The notes beneath the pieces were generated by a model. The model did not search any database. It was not told where the DNA came from and saw only the letters and a program-made list of their open reading frames with translations. The translations under genes were made by a program, and so were the position numbers. This document shows positions 1 through 8,177 of a stretch of 64,000 bases of DNA, in pieces. This stretch comes from Longimicrobium terrae (GTDB lineage Bacteria > Gemmatimonadota > Gemmatimonadetes > Longimicrobiales > Longimicrobiaceae): contig NZ_JACHIA010000001.1 of the NCBI RefSeq assembly GCF_014202995.1, forward strand, positions 558,001 through 622,000. The letters run 5' to 3'. Every line of letters begins with the position of its first letter. Positions within the stretch are counted from its first letter, which is position 1.

Positions 1-7
1 TCACGTA

Positions 8-95
8 TGGCACTGGCACTGGGCACTGAGCACTTGGCACCGAGCACCGCGGTTCAAGCACTCACGCACTCACGCACCCAGCACTAACGCACTTC
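8..95. repeat. Short tandem repeat array (7-mers, then 8-mers)
   Basis: Positions 8-50 repeat a heptamer of the form GCACTGG/GGCACTT. Positions 59-95 repeat an octamer CACTCACG/GCACCCAG. The same two motifs recur at 12865-12986, 16868-16897, 22985-23020 and 48070-48170, always outside genes. Confidence 0.8.
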
Positions 96-267
96 CCCTC
101 TGGGCGTGCCCCCGCTGCGCGGGGTCGGGCTTCGCGCGCCGTAGGCAACGATACAGCTGTTGCCAACGGCGCCGAGCCCCCGGTTCGCGCCACGGTTGAT
201 CTCGTCGAGCGAAGTCGGAGCACGCGCGAACCGCGTTCTCGGCCCTCCGGGCGCGAATCCCTCACGC
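59..267. repeat. About 200-bp dispersed direct repeat, copy 1
   Basis: This stretch is almost identical to 16869-17066. It begins in the octamer array, continues with GGGCGTGCCCCCGCTGCG and ends near GCGAATCCCTCACGC. Only a few substitutions and short indels separate the copies. It contains small palindromes and no convincing gene. No terminal inverted repeats or transposase are present, so the mobility mechanism is unknown. Confidence 0.8.
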
Positions 268-359
268 AACCGCGCGTTGCGCGCAACTGCTTCCGCGGCA
301 ACGGATACCGGGGCCGGGCGGTTCGGTTCCGCGCGGATCGTCATCCCCCCCGAAAGCAG

Positions 360-390
360 AAACACCCTCCCGCTGCGCGGAAGGGTGTTT
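360..390 (-). terminator. Hairpin terminator of the lipoprotein gene
   Basis: An inverted repeat with arms AAACACCCT and AGGGTGTTT around a GC-rich loop lies just past the stop of the minus-strand gene at 413. On the minus strand it is followed by a T-rich stretch. Confidence 0.6.
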
Positions 391-412
391 CGTATCCTCT
401 ATCGTCCGGCCC

Positions 413-1258
413 CTACTGCACGGACGGCGTGCTGCGGGTGCTGGTGGTGCTGGACGAGCCCGATCCTCCGCGGGACATTCCCGCCTGGCCCATCCCCGGC
501 ATTTCCCGGCGGCGCGTTTCAAACGGGGTGCGCTGCCGCACCGCCGCGGGACGAGCCGGGGGGCGGCGGGCCGGAACCGCCTCGCGCCGGGGGCACGGCG
601 TGGCGCCCCATCCATCGTGCACCATGGAGACGCCGCCGTTGGCGCACGAAACCAGCAGCCACGAGGTGCGCGTGGGATCAAACCGGGCCAGCACCGCCGA
701 CTGCGGCGCCGTCGCGCTGCGCAGGAGCGCGGGGCTCACGGCGCGCACGTCCATCGACCAGCTGTCCTCCGGAAGATCGCCCGCCACCACTTCCGCCAGC
801 CGCGCGATGGACGTTCCGGCATCGCTGGAGCGGAAGGCGGCCAGGCCCATGTCGCGGCGCAGATCACCCGCGGTTCCCGCCTCCACGTAGCGCTCCACGT
901 CCAGGTCGCGGCCCGCCACCAGCACCAGCACCGCGGCCTGGCTCTTCAGCAGCGAGGGCAGCTGCCCCACGTCACCCAGGTCGCCCGGCTGCCCCGGCTG
1001 GCGCAGCGGCCACATCCCCGCCGGAAACACGCGCCCCACCTCGTGGCGCCGCGGGTACACCACGTAGGTGCCCATCCCCGGAACCACGGCAAACACGGCC
1101 ACCTCGGCGCGCTCGCTCAACGCCACTTCCAGCCCCTGGCTGGTGAGGCGCAGTTCCGCCTGCAGAGGCGAATCGGCGGGCTGCGGGGGTTGCTGCTGCA
1201 TGGCGGGGGCGCAGGCGGCCAGCGTGCCGGCCACAAGCAGCGAAACGGGAATGCGCAT
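413..1258 (-). CDS. Predicted lipoprotein of unknown function (281 aa)
   Basis: The start is the ATG at 1258 because a GGAGG motif lies a few bases upstream. The N-terminus is a short signal sequence ending in a lipobox (LAAC) with Cys16 as the predicted lipidated residue, so the protein should be membrane-anchored. Residues 40-70 (VAVFAVVPGMGTYVVYP) weakly resemble the beta-rich core of DUF4384-type surface proteins, which is only a suggestion. The last 45 residues are low-complexity, rich in Arg, Ser and Thr. It stands alone on the minus strand, and a hairpin terminator follows the stop. I do not recognise the family with certainty. Confidence 0.75.
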   Translation of the reverse strand: MRIPVSLLVAGTLAACAPAMQQQPPQPADSPLQAELRLTSQGLEVALSERAEVAVFAVVPGMGTYVVYPRRHEVGRVFPAGMWPLRQPGQPGDLGDVGQLPSLLKSQAAVLVLVAGRDLDVERYVEAGTAGDLRRDMGLAAFRSSDAGTSIARLAEVVAGDLPEDSWSMDVRAVSPALLRSATAPQSAVLARFDPTRTSWLLVSCANGGVSMVHDGWGATPCPRREAVPARRPPARPAAVRQRTPFETRRREMPGMGQAGMSRGGSGSSSTTSTRSTPSVQ

Positions 1259-1426
1259 GGATCCTCCGGGATGTTCTGAGGTTGCAGACGGGCTGAAGCG
1301 GGTACGGGGCAACGTCTGCGCCGCCCGGGAGGCATTCTGTATCAGAATGATGCAGAACGTCTTACGCCGGATCGTAATGGAACCCGCGCGGCTCGCTGTC
1401 GCCCGCAGAGGACAGCCGTGGTCTCT

Positions 1427-1804
1427 CTACCGAGACACCATCCGCAGCCCGGCCAACGCCAGCAGCGCCCATCCCGCCAGAAAGCAGACGCCGCCCAGCG
1501 GAGTGATGGCGCCCAGCCAGCGGATTCCGCTCAGCGCCAGCACGTACAGGCTGCCCGAGAAAAGGACGATCCCCGCGGTGAACAGCCATCCCGCGGCGTT
1601 CCACGATCCGCCGGACGCGCGCGGCATCGCCATGGCCACGGCCAGCAGCGCCAGCGCGTGGTACATCTGGTAGCGCGCCGCGGTCTCCCACACGGCGAGC
1701 ATCTCGGGGCTCAGCCGGGCCCGCAGCGCGTGCGCGCCGAACGCCCCCGTGCCCACCGCCATCAGCGCCATCGCGCATCCCAGAATCCAGAACGTTCGGT
1801 TCAT
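1427..1804 (-). CDS. DUF423 family membrane protein (125 aa)
   Basis: This small integral membrane protein has four hydrophobic segments. The motif GAFGAHALR near residue 22 and the later ITPLGGVCFLAGW are typical of DUF423 (YgdD-like) proteins, whose role is unknown. The ATG at 1804 places the first transmembrane helix at the N-terminus as in the family; longer in-frame starts would add a polar extension. It appears monocistronic, with the next gene divergent at 2082. Length matches the family. Confidence 0.85.
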   Translation of the reverse strand: MNRTFWILGCAMALMAVGTGAFGAHALRARLSPEMLAVWETAARYQMYHALALLAVAMAMPRASGGSWNAAGWLFTAGIVLFSGSLYVLALSGIRWLGAITPLGGVCFLAGWALLALAGLRMVSR

Positions 1805-2081
1805 TACACCTGCCCGGGAACGGAAGTCATCCTCCTCCTCATTCCGTACAAGATGCCCCGCATCCGCCCGCCGCGCCATCAGGCAACGCCCGTCATCCAC
1901 ACAGGACGGCGTACGGAATCCGCTGAAGCAGCCATCCATCCACCGTCATCGTCCCGGAATGCCCGCGGCGGACGGGAGAAAATGCGCAAGTCATTGCTGC
2001 ATAGATACATAGGATACACGGGAACACCTCTTGCACTGGGTGCTCCCGGATTCCGTCACACTCCCATCCTGGACAGGGCAC

Positions 2082-2786
2082 ATGAGCGACAGCCGACCGC
2101 GCGGCAGCCTTTGGCGCGATCATCCGGCCTTCTTCTGGGGGACACTTCTGCTGGTACTGCTGCTGCTGGGCGGCGCGGGGGTCATTGCGTCGCGGGTGCC
2201 GCGCTACCAGTCGGAGACGGAGTACTTCAACCGGCAGCTTTCCACCGCGCAGAAGGCCACGCGCGACTCGCTGCTGGCCAACCAGCAGCGCCGCACCGCG
2301 CTGGCGGTGGCCGTGCTGCGCCGCGACATGCGCATCCGCTCGCTGGAGCAGAAGAACCGGCACCTGGCCATCGTCCTGGACGATTCCGTGCTGGAGCTGA
2401 GGCAGGGCACCGCCACGCTGCGCCGCGTGCACATTTCCGTGGGCCCGGACTCCGTCGTGCGCGCGCCCGACGGACGGACCTGGCGGCTGGTGAGGCCGGT
2501 GGGGGAGCGCAAGGTGGCGGAGCGGCAGACCTCGCCCACGTACACGGTGCCCGAGTGGGTGTACGTGGCGCGCGGCGAGCCCGTGCCGCCGGAGTCGGAG
2601 CGGCGGGTGGCGGGCGGGCTGGGCGCGTACGTGCTGCGCCTGGACGACGGAACGGAAATCTACAGCCAGCCGAGCAGGGGACCGCTGGCCGAGACGGTAA
2701 AGCCGGGTGGGTTCATGACCCGGTCGCAGGATCTGGCGGCCATCTTTGACGCCGTGGGCGAAAGCACGCCGGTTTACATCTACTGA
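2082..2786 (+). CDS. Catalytically dead L,D-transpeptidase-like protein (234 aa)
   Basis: A single N-terminal membrane anchor (about residues 15-37) precedes a coiled-coil-like stretch and a C-terminal domain related to the next gene product. The last 42 residues align without gaps to the last 42 of that protein. Where the neighbour has the YkuD catalytic SHGCIRM, this one has KPGGFMT, and the conserved HGT is replaced by YSQ. Catalytic His and Cys are therefore both missing. The gene lies 56 nt upstream of the intact paralogue on the same strand, so the two are probably co-transcribed. A non-enzymatic role, such as peptidoglycan binding or modulating its partner, is inference. Confidence 0.8.
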   Translation: MSDSRPRGSLWRDHPAFFWGTLLLVLLLLGGAGVIASRVPRYQSETEYFNRQLSTAQKATRDSLLANQQRRTALAVAVLRRDMRIRSLEQKNRHLAIVLDDSVLELRQGTATLRRVHISVGPDSVVRAPDGRTWRLVRPVGERKVAERQTSPTYTVPEWVYVARGEPVPPESERRVAGGLGAYVLRLDDGTEIYSQPSRGPLAETVKPGGFMTRSQDLAAIFDAVGESTPVYIY

Positions 2787-2842
2787 CGCCGGGACCCTTT
2801 TGAACGGCCGCCCGCGAGGACGGCCGGGGAGCAGTACGCACG

Positions 2843-3703
2843 ATGGACCAGATTCCCAACCGCAGGCGGCCCGACAGCATTCCGGAACGGCGCGACTTTA
2901 CCCCCAAGGGGCACGTGCGCCGCATCTTTCACGACCACAAGCTGGGCGTGGTGGCGATGCTGCTGGGCGTGCTGCTGTCGGCGGGGCTGTTCGCGGCCAC
3001 GTCGGCGTGGGCCGTCAACGAGCGCCTTACTCGCCGCGTGACGGAGATGACGTACCAGAACGACACGCGCTCGCTGGAGTACGTCCGCCGCAAGGAGGCC
3101 GACCTGGTGCGCCGGGCGGCGGAAGAAGAGCAGAAGCTGGCGAGCCGCGAAGAAGAGCTGGCGCCCAAGAACCGGCCGTACCTGGTGGTGAGCCTGGCGG
3201 AGCGCCGCGTGCTGTACCTCAAGGGGAACGACACGCTGTTCAAGGCGCCGGTGGCGGTGGGCTCCGGCAAGACGGTGGTGATTGAGGGACGGACCAAGCG
3301 GTTCATTACGCCGCGCGGGCGCATGTCCATCACCCACAAGGAGCTGGATCCGATCTGGGTTCCGCCCAACTGGCACTACGTGGAGTACGCGCGCAACCGC
3401 GGAATGGGCATTCGCGACATGAGCAACGCGTCGCCCAACGCGCTTTCGGGGTACCCGGCGGGGCGTGTTCCGGTGAGCGGCAACACGGTCATCATTCCGC
3501 CCTGGGGCAGCCCGCAGCGCGCGCACAAGGGCGTGCTGGGCGTGGCCAAGCTGGAGATGTACGATGGGTACTACTTCCATGGTACCGACAACCCGGCGTC
3601 CATCGGCAGCGCGGCCAGCCATGGCTGCATCCGGATGCACAAGGACGATATTTTGTGGATGTACCGCAACGTGCCCGTGGGCACCGCGGTGTTCATCTAC
3701 TGA
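2843..3703 (+). CDS. L,D-transpeptidase, YkuD domain (286 aa)
   Basis: A membrane-anchored periplasmic enzyme expected to form 3-3 cross-links in peptidoglycan or attach proteins to it. One transmembrane helix lies at about residues 34-56, followed by a charged helical region (residues 65-105). The YkuD domain includes NRPYLVVSLAERRVLYL and the catalytic SHGCIRM with Cys262 near the C-terminus. The ATG at 2843 follows the upstream paralogue by 56 nt. A strong hairpin terminator at 3729-3760 ends the pair. Confidence 0.92.
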   Translation: MDQIPNRRRPDSIPERRDFTPKGHVRRIFHDHKLGVVAMLLGVLLSAGLFAATSAWAVNERLTRRVTEMTYQNDTRSLEYVRRKEADLVRRAAEEEQKLASREEELAPKNRPYLVVSLAERRVLYLKGNDTLFKAPVAVGSGKTVVIEGRTKRFITPRGRMSITHKELDPIWVPPNWHYVEYARNRGMGIRDMSNASPNALSGYPAGRVPVSGNTVIIPPWGSPQRAHKGVLGVAKLEMYDGYYFHGTDNPASIGSAASHGCIRMHKDDILWMYRNVPVGTAVFIY

Positions 3704-3728
3704 CCCGCGGGTGATGGCGGGATCGACG

Positions 3729-3760
3729 AAGCCCCGGCGCGGATCTCCGCGCCGGGGCTT
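3729..3760 (+). terminator. Rho-independent-type terminator after the L,D-transpeptidase pair
   Basis: A perfect 15-bp stem (AAGCCCCGGCGCGGA and its complement) with a 2-nt loop, followed by GGGTTTTGG. Confidence 0.8.
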
Positions 3761-3837
3761 GGGTTTTGGGGAGGGCGGAAGTTCGGGGGCGAATGGTCGG
3801 CTGCATCAACAGGATGTGGCGCGGCCGCGGGCGGGGG

Positions 3838-4342
3838 CCCTCTCCCCGCGTGCTGCGCACGACGACCCTCTCCCACGAACGGATGTGGGAGAGGGAGCAC
3901 ACCCCAGTGCCGTGCGGGCCGGATACTGTGGTGCATGCCGAGGCAGGCCCCTCCCCCGGCCCCTCCCCGTGCAACTGCCGCACGGAGAGGGGAGAACGGC
4001 ATCTCAACGCGATCCGGATGGCGTGGCGCGGCGGCGGGCACCCCTCTCCCCCCGGCCCCCTCTCCCGCGAGCGGGAGAGGGGGAGACCTCAGCATGGGGG
4101 TGGGTTCGGCGCGGGTGGTGCAGTTCGATGCAGTTGAAGCCTCGAACCGGACGCGCCAGCGGCCGGTGTCGGGGCTTGGCGCTGTTCGAGCGGCGGATTC
4201 ATTCGCTCAGGAGAGTCTGCGCGCGCCTTCATTCCGCCTCCCACGCCGAATCATCCGCCCGCCAACAACCCTCCCCCAGTCTTTTTTGGGGGAGGGTGGG
4301 CCGGTGATGCCGGCCCGGGTGGGGGCCGCCCGCGAACTCCGC
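3838..4342. repeat. Composite hairpin repeat, block 1 (modules A-B-C-D-E)
   Basis: Five palindromic modules fill this non-coding gap. A (3838-3902) pairs CTCTCCCAC with GTGGGAGAG. B (about 3947-3998) pairs CCCTCCCCGTGC with its complement. C (about 4040-4087) is CTCTCCCGCGAGCGGGAGAG. D (4133-4208) starts GTTGAAGCC and ends ATTCATTCGCTC. E (about 4266-4342) holds CTCCCCCAGTCTTTTTTGGG. The same modules recur in eight other blocks of the window in different subsets. No protein-coding gene is seen between 3704 and 4421. Confidence 0.9.
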
Positions 4343-4350
4343 CTGACGCG

Positions 4351-4424
4351 GTACTTCCGTACTTCCGTACTTTCGTACTTCCCCACTCACGCACTCAGCA
4401 CCCCGCACTCACGCACTCCCCTTA
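4351..4424. repeat. 8-bp tandem repeat array
   Basis: Repeats of GTACTTCC/GTACTTTC are followed by CACTCACG-type octamers. The array ends next to the corA-like stop codon. Confidence 0.8.
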
Positions 4425-5480
4425 CACCCATCGCTTACGCCGAAAATACCCAAACAGCAGCATCCCCACCGCCACCATGCTCCCGATCGCCCACAGGTAG
4501 CCGTACTTCCAGTGCAGTTCCGGCATGCGGTCAAAGTTCATCCCGTACACGCCGGCGATCCACGCCATCGCCATCAGGATGATGGACCACGCCGCCATCA
4601 GCCGCATCGTCTCGTTCAGCTGGTGCCCGGAAAGGGAGATCTGCCCCTCCATCGCCCCCGTCAGCAGGTCGCGCAGCGTGTCTATCTCTTCGGCCACGCG
4701 GATGGCGTGGTCGTGCACGTCCTGAAAGTACGGAAGCAGTTCCGGCTGCAGAAACGGAATGTCGCGGCGCAGCAGCGAGCCGATCAGTTCCCGCTCCGGC
4801 CCCACCATCCGCCGGAACAGCACCAGCTCGCGGCGCATGCTCAGCACCTGCTGCATCCCGCTGCCGATCTGCTCCACGGTCCCCTCCTCCAGCTGCCCCA
4901 CGCGCTCGGAAAAGTGGTCCAGCACGGGAAAGTAGTTGTCCACCACAAGGTCCAGGATGGCGTGCGCCAGCCCGCCCGGGTTGCGGAAGCGGTCCGGCGT
5001 GGCGCGCCAGCGGGCCAGCACCTCGGTCAGCTCGCCGATGCGGTGGTCGTGGACGGTGACGACGAAGTTGTGGCCGATGAACGCATGCAGCTCGTTGAGC
5101 GCCATGCGGTCGCGGTCGGGGTTGATGTGCGCGGCGTAGACGACCAGAAAGAAATAGCCGTGATAGCGGTCGATCTTGGGCCGCTGCCGGCCGCGTACCG
5201 TGTCTTCCACCGCGAGGGGGTGAAAGCCCATGCGGTCGCGCAGAAACTCACCCTCGGCGGCGCCGGGGGCGGCGATGTCGATCCAGATCAGCGGCGGGTC
5301 GCCGGGCTGTGGCCCGGTGCGCCCCCGCTCGATTACGCCCAGCGCGTCGATGACGGGAAGCGCGTGAATGCCCGTGCGGGTTTCCGCGTAGGCGGAGATG
5401 CGCGACCGCGGCTCGACGGTGGACGCATCTTCGCACAGCGGATCGACGATCTCGTTATCGCGCCGCTCGGCGACGGTCAT
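4422..5480 (-). CDS. corA: CorA family divalent cation transporter (352 aa)
   Basis: A membrane transporter for Mg2+ or related divalent cations. A long cytoplasmic N-terminal domain is followed by two C-terminal transmembrane helices. The hallmark YGMNFD motif lies between them (about residue 310) and the protein ends with the usual basic tail. The ATG at 5480 was chosen because the gene then overlaps the end of the upstream SPW-type gene by 26 nt, indicating an operon; length fits the family. Selectivity among Mg, Co and Zn cannot be read from sequence. Confidence 0.9.
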   Translation of the reverse strand: MTVAERRDNEIVDPLCEDASTVEPRSRISAYAETRTGIHALPVIDALGVIERGRTGPQPGDPPLIWIDIAAPGAAEGEFLRDRMGFHPLAVEDTVRGRQRPKIDRYHGYFFLVVYAAHINPDRDRMALNELHAFIGHNFVVTVHDHRIGELTEVLARWRATPDRFRNPGGLAHAILDLVVDNYFPVLDHFSERVGQLEEGTVEQIGSGMQQVLSMRRELVLFRRMVGPERELIGSLLRRDIPFLQPELLPYFQDVHDHAIRVAEEIDTLRDLLTGAMEGQISLSGHQLNETMRLMAAWSIILMAMAWIAGVYGMNFDRMPELHWKYGYLWAIGSMVAVGMLLFGYFRRKRWV

Positions 5481-5823
5481 AGCCCGGAACGGTGTTGGTG
5501 AGTACGGCCGCGAGCAGTTCAACCGCCGCCACGGCCACGTGCGGAATCCAGACGTGCTCGTCAAAGCCCAGCACCCACGGCGACACGGCCAGCAGCACGG
5601 CGCCCAGCGCGTCCAGCCACAGGTGCACCGGCATGGGCAGCTTGCGCACGAGGCCGGGCTCGTAGTCGGTGATCAGGCTGTACAGCAGCACGAATGCGCC
5701 CAGCCCCACGCACACCCACGTTTCCGGCCCGCCGCGATGGAATTCTGCAATCCAGGGAAGCCCGATCAGCACCGCGCCCAGAAGATAGTCAAGAATGCCG
5801 TGCACCCGCGTGGGAATCCGCAT
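5455..5823 (-). CDS. SPW-repeat-type small membrane protein (122 aa)
   Basis: A four-helix membrane protein with the SPWVLGF signature near residue 82, typical of SPW-repeat proteins of unknown function, and PTRVHGILDYLLGAVLIGLP at the N-terminus. The stop overlaps the start region of the downstream corA-like gene, so the two are likely translated from one mRNA. No enzymatic motif is visible. Confidence 0.8.
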   Translation of the reverse strand: MRIPTRVHGILDYLLGAVLIGLPWIAEFHRGGPETWVCVGLGAFVLLYSLITDYEPGLVRKLPMPVHLWLDALGAVLLAVSPWVLGFDEHVWIPHVAVAAVELLAAVLTNTVPGYDRRRAAR

Positions 5824-6213
5824 TGCTCCGTCGTCCGGTTGCGATGGATATGGCCGATCAATGCTGCGCGCGTGCGCAAGGGACAGGCCGGGAACCAGGG
5901 AGTACGAAAGTACGGAAGTACGAGAGTACGAAAGTGCGGGAAGAACGAGGGCGCGGGGATGCGGAAGCGGGTCCGGCGCGGCTGCCGCGGCGAGGCGCGC
6001 AACCGCTGCCGACGTCAGGCGGCGGTGCTGAGTTCATCCGCATTTTTCGGGAGACCACATTCCGCCCCGCCCGCGCCAAGGTGGCCGACGCTCCACCCGC
6101 CGCGCGGCAGTTCACCGAGTCTGCGCGGCGGGCGAGAGCGGGGATTCAGACGACCTCCGCCAACTCCCCGCGCGAAGACAGGCGACGGCGCTGGCGGAAA
6201 ACGGAGCCCGGCG
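5824..6213. other. Intergenic region with a short tandem repeat
   Basis: Positions 5903-5942 hold about five copies of an octamer AGTACGAA/AGTACGGA, the reverse complement of the type at 4351. I see no convincing gene, RNA or promoter in the rest. Confidence 0.6.
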
Positions 6214-7122
6214 TCAGGACCAGGGTTCCAGGATCAGCTCGCGCGGGGCGTGCAGGCCGGCATCCGGATGCAGCCACGCGGCGAGCGCCTCCGTGCCTTC
6301 CACGATGCGCGGCCCGCTGCGGCTGAAGTACGCGCTGTGCCCCAGCGTGGCGCGCCCTTCCCGCAGCGCGCGGGGCGCGGCGGCGTACAGGCGCTCGCGG
6401 GAGCGGTCCGCGTCGGCGCGTGCGGCGGCGAGATCGTATCCGCAGGGGAGGAGAAGCAGGTGATCGGGATCGGACCCGTCGACCCGCTCCCACGGCACCT
6501 CCACGGAGCGGGCGCCCGCCGTGCCCAGCAGGTTGTCGCCGCCCGCCATCGTCACCATCTCCGGAATCCAGTGCCCCGGCGCAAACGGCGGCTCCAGCCA
6601 CTCCAGCGCCAGCACCCGCGGACGGGGCCGGTGGGCGACGGCTTCGGCGACGTGGTCCAGGCGCGCCGTCATCCTTTCGACCGCCGCCGTGCCGAGCGCG
6701 CTCTGCCCCGCCGCGTCCGCCACCTGCCGCATGGTGGCAAAGATCCCCGCGACCGTATGGGCATCCAGTGAAACGACTTCCGGCTGAAACGACAGTCCGG
6801 CCACCGCATCGTGCACGGAGCCGGTGGGGACCGCGCACACCTCGCACACGGCCTGGGTGAGGATGATGTCGGGCCGTACGTCGCGCAGCGCGTCCGTGTG
6901 AATCTCGTACACGCTGCCGTACTCCACCATGCAGCGGCGCACCTCGGCGTCGATCTCGCCGCTGGTGAGGCCGGCGGGATCAAAACGGGACCGGCTGAGA
7001 CGCGGAAGGTGCAGCGCCTGAGGCGGCCAGTCGCACTCGTGCGAGATGGCGACCAGGTGCTCCTGCAGCCCCAGCTCGTACACGATCTCGGTGGCGGACG
7101 AAAGCAGTGAGGCGATGCGCAA
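6214..7122 (-). CDS. BtuF-like cobalamin/metal-chelate binding protein (302 aa)
   Basis: A periplasmic-binding-protein fold (class III, BtuF/FepB group) beginning RIASLLSSATEIVYELG and containing a second lobe with EWLEPPFAPGHWIPEM. Family members bind vitamin B12 or Fe-chelates. No signal peptide is visible, as in stand-alone cytoplasmic cobalamin-binding homologues, and no ABC permease or ATPase lies nearby. The start chosen is a TTG at 7122: it directly precedes the conserved N-terminus, has GGGAG upstream, and no in-frame ATG or GTG fits. The gene is divergent from thyX. Confidence 0.75.
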   Translation of the reverse strand: MRIASLLSSATEIVYELGLQEHLVAISHECDWPPQALHLPRLSRSRFDPAGLTSGEIDAEVRRCMVEYGSVYEIHTDALRDVRPDIILTQAVCEVCAVPTGSVHDAVAGLSFQPEVVSLDAHTVAGIFATMRQVADAAGQSALGTAAVERMTARLDHVAEAVAHRPRPRVLALEWLEPPFAPGHWIPEMVTMAGGDNLLGTAGARSVEVPWERVDGSDPDHLLLLPCGYDLAAARADADRSRERLYAAAPRALREGRATLGHSAYFSRSGPRIVEGTEALAAWLHPDAGLHAPRELILEPWS

Positions 7123-7161
7123 CGGCGGCTCCCGGCGGGTTGATGGCGATGCGGGAAAGAT

Positions 7162-7188
7162 CGTTGCGCGCGCCGCACGCGCGCAACG
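7162..7188. other. Perfect hairpin between divergent genes
   Basis: Arms CGTTGCGCGCG and CGCGCGCAACG flank a 5-nt loop in the 226-bp gap between the BtuF-like gene and thyX. It may be regulatory. I find no cobalamin riboswitch signature here. Confidence 0.4.
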
Positions 7189-7348
7189 GGCGGGAGCGGA
7201 GGACCCGCCCCCCTGCTCGAAGCCGCGGGACGGATTCCGATCGCGCCTCCACCGTCCGTTACGCGCGCGCGACTTGTCCGGCCCCGCCGCGCGGCCTAGC
7301 TTTCCCGCGCGCCGCGTCCCGTTTCCGCTTCCGCCCAAGGTCCTCACG

Positions 7349-8131
7349 ATGCACATCATCCGCGAGCCCCGCGTTACCGTCCTGGCCCGCCAGGAGTTCG
7401 TGTATCCCGAGCACATCCAGTGGGAAAGCGACAGCGACGTCGCGGGCGAGGTGGTGGCCGAGTTCGCGGGGCGCCTGTGCTACCTGTCGTTCGGCGAGGA
7501 CGCCGGGCTGGAGGGCGGCCACAAGAGCATTCCCGGGCGCACCACGAACGAGGCGTACCTGGGAAACATTCTGCAGGTAAAGCACGGCAGCGTTCTGGAG
7601 CACGCCGTGTGGACGGTGCTGATCGAGGGCGTAAGCCGGTCGCTGACCCACGAACTGATCCGCCACCGCGCGGGCTTCGGCTTCAGCCAGCTGAGCCAGC
7701 GGTACGTGGATGAATCCAACATCGCGTTCGTGCAGCCGCCGGAGATCGCGGACGGCTCGCGCGCGTACGAGATCTGGTCGGAGGGGTGCGAGCAGACGCT
7801 GGAGTGCTACCGCAACCTGCTGGCGGAACTGACGGACCAAGTGGGCGACACCGGATCGCCCACGATGCGAAAGAAGCGCGCGAGGCAGGCGGCGCGCGCC
7901 ATTCTCCCCAACTGCGCGGAAACCAAGATCGTGGTCACCGGCAACGCGCGGGCGTGGCGGCACTTCATGGAATCGCGCGGATCCGGGGGCGCGGACATGG
8001 AGATCCGGCGCCTGGCCGGCACCGTGCTGCGGACCATGCAGGCCGAGGCACGCCACATTTTCAGCGACATGCACCTGGTGCCCAGCCCGGACGGAATCGA
8101 CACCATCGACACGCAGCACTCCAAGGTGTAG
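7349..8131 (+). CDS. thyX: FAD-dependent thymidylate synthase (260 aa)
   Basis: Makes dTMP from dUMP using methylene-tetrahydrofolate, NADPH and FAD in the cytoplasm. The ThyX signature RHRAGFGFSQLSQR lies at about residues 107-120, and the C-terminal PSPDGIDTIDTQHSKV is the usual ThyX tail. The ATG at 7349 gives family length; earlier in-frame codons belong to the divergent promoter region. A DUF4365 gene follows, and after it a diverged second copy of the thyX 3' end (9166-9291). Confidence 0.95.
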   Translation: MHIIREPRVTVLARQEFVYPEHIQWESDSDVAGEVVAEFAGRLCYLSFGEDAGLEGGHKSIPGRTTNEAYLGNILQVKHGSVLEHAVWTVLIEGVSRSLTHELIRHRAGFGFSQLSQRYVDESNIAFVQPPEIADGSRAYEIWSEGCEQTLECYRNLLAELTDQVGDTGSPTMRKKRARQAARAILPNCAETKIVVTGNARAWRHFMESRGSGGADMEIRRLAGTVLRTMQAEARHIFSDMHLVPSPDGIDTIDTQHSKV

Positions 8132-8177
8132 CGGAGGCGAGAGCGCCGGCACGGGCACGCGCTCCGTTCCTCTTGCC

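Noticed and set aside
3838-4342. Insertion sequence or transposon remnants in the repeat blocks
   Set aside because: No transposase fragments, target-site duplications or consistent outer ends are seen; module order varies between blocks.
4351-4424. Possible CRISPR array in the repeat-rich gaps
   Set aside because: Units are 6-8 bp with no unique spacers of 30-40 bp and no cas genes nearby; these are simple tandem arrays.
7123-7348. Cobalamin riboswitch upstream of the BtuF-like gene
   Set aside because: No B12-box-like sequence is present; only a simple GC hairpin is seen.
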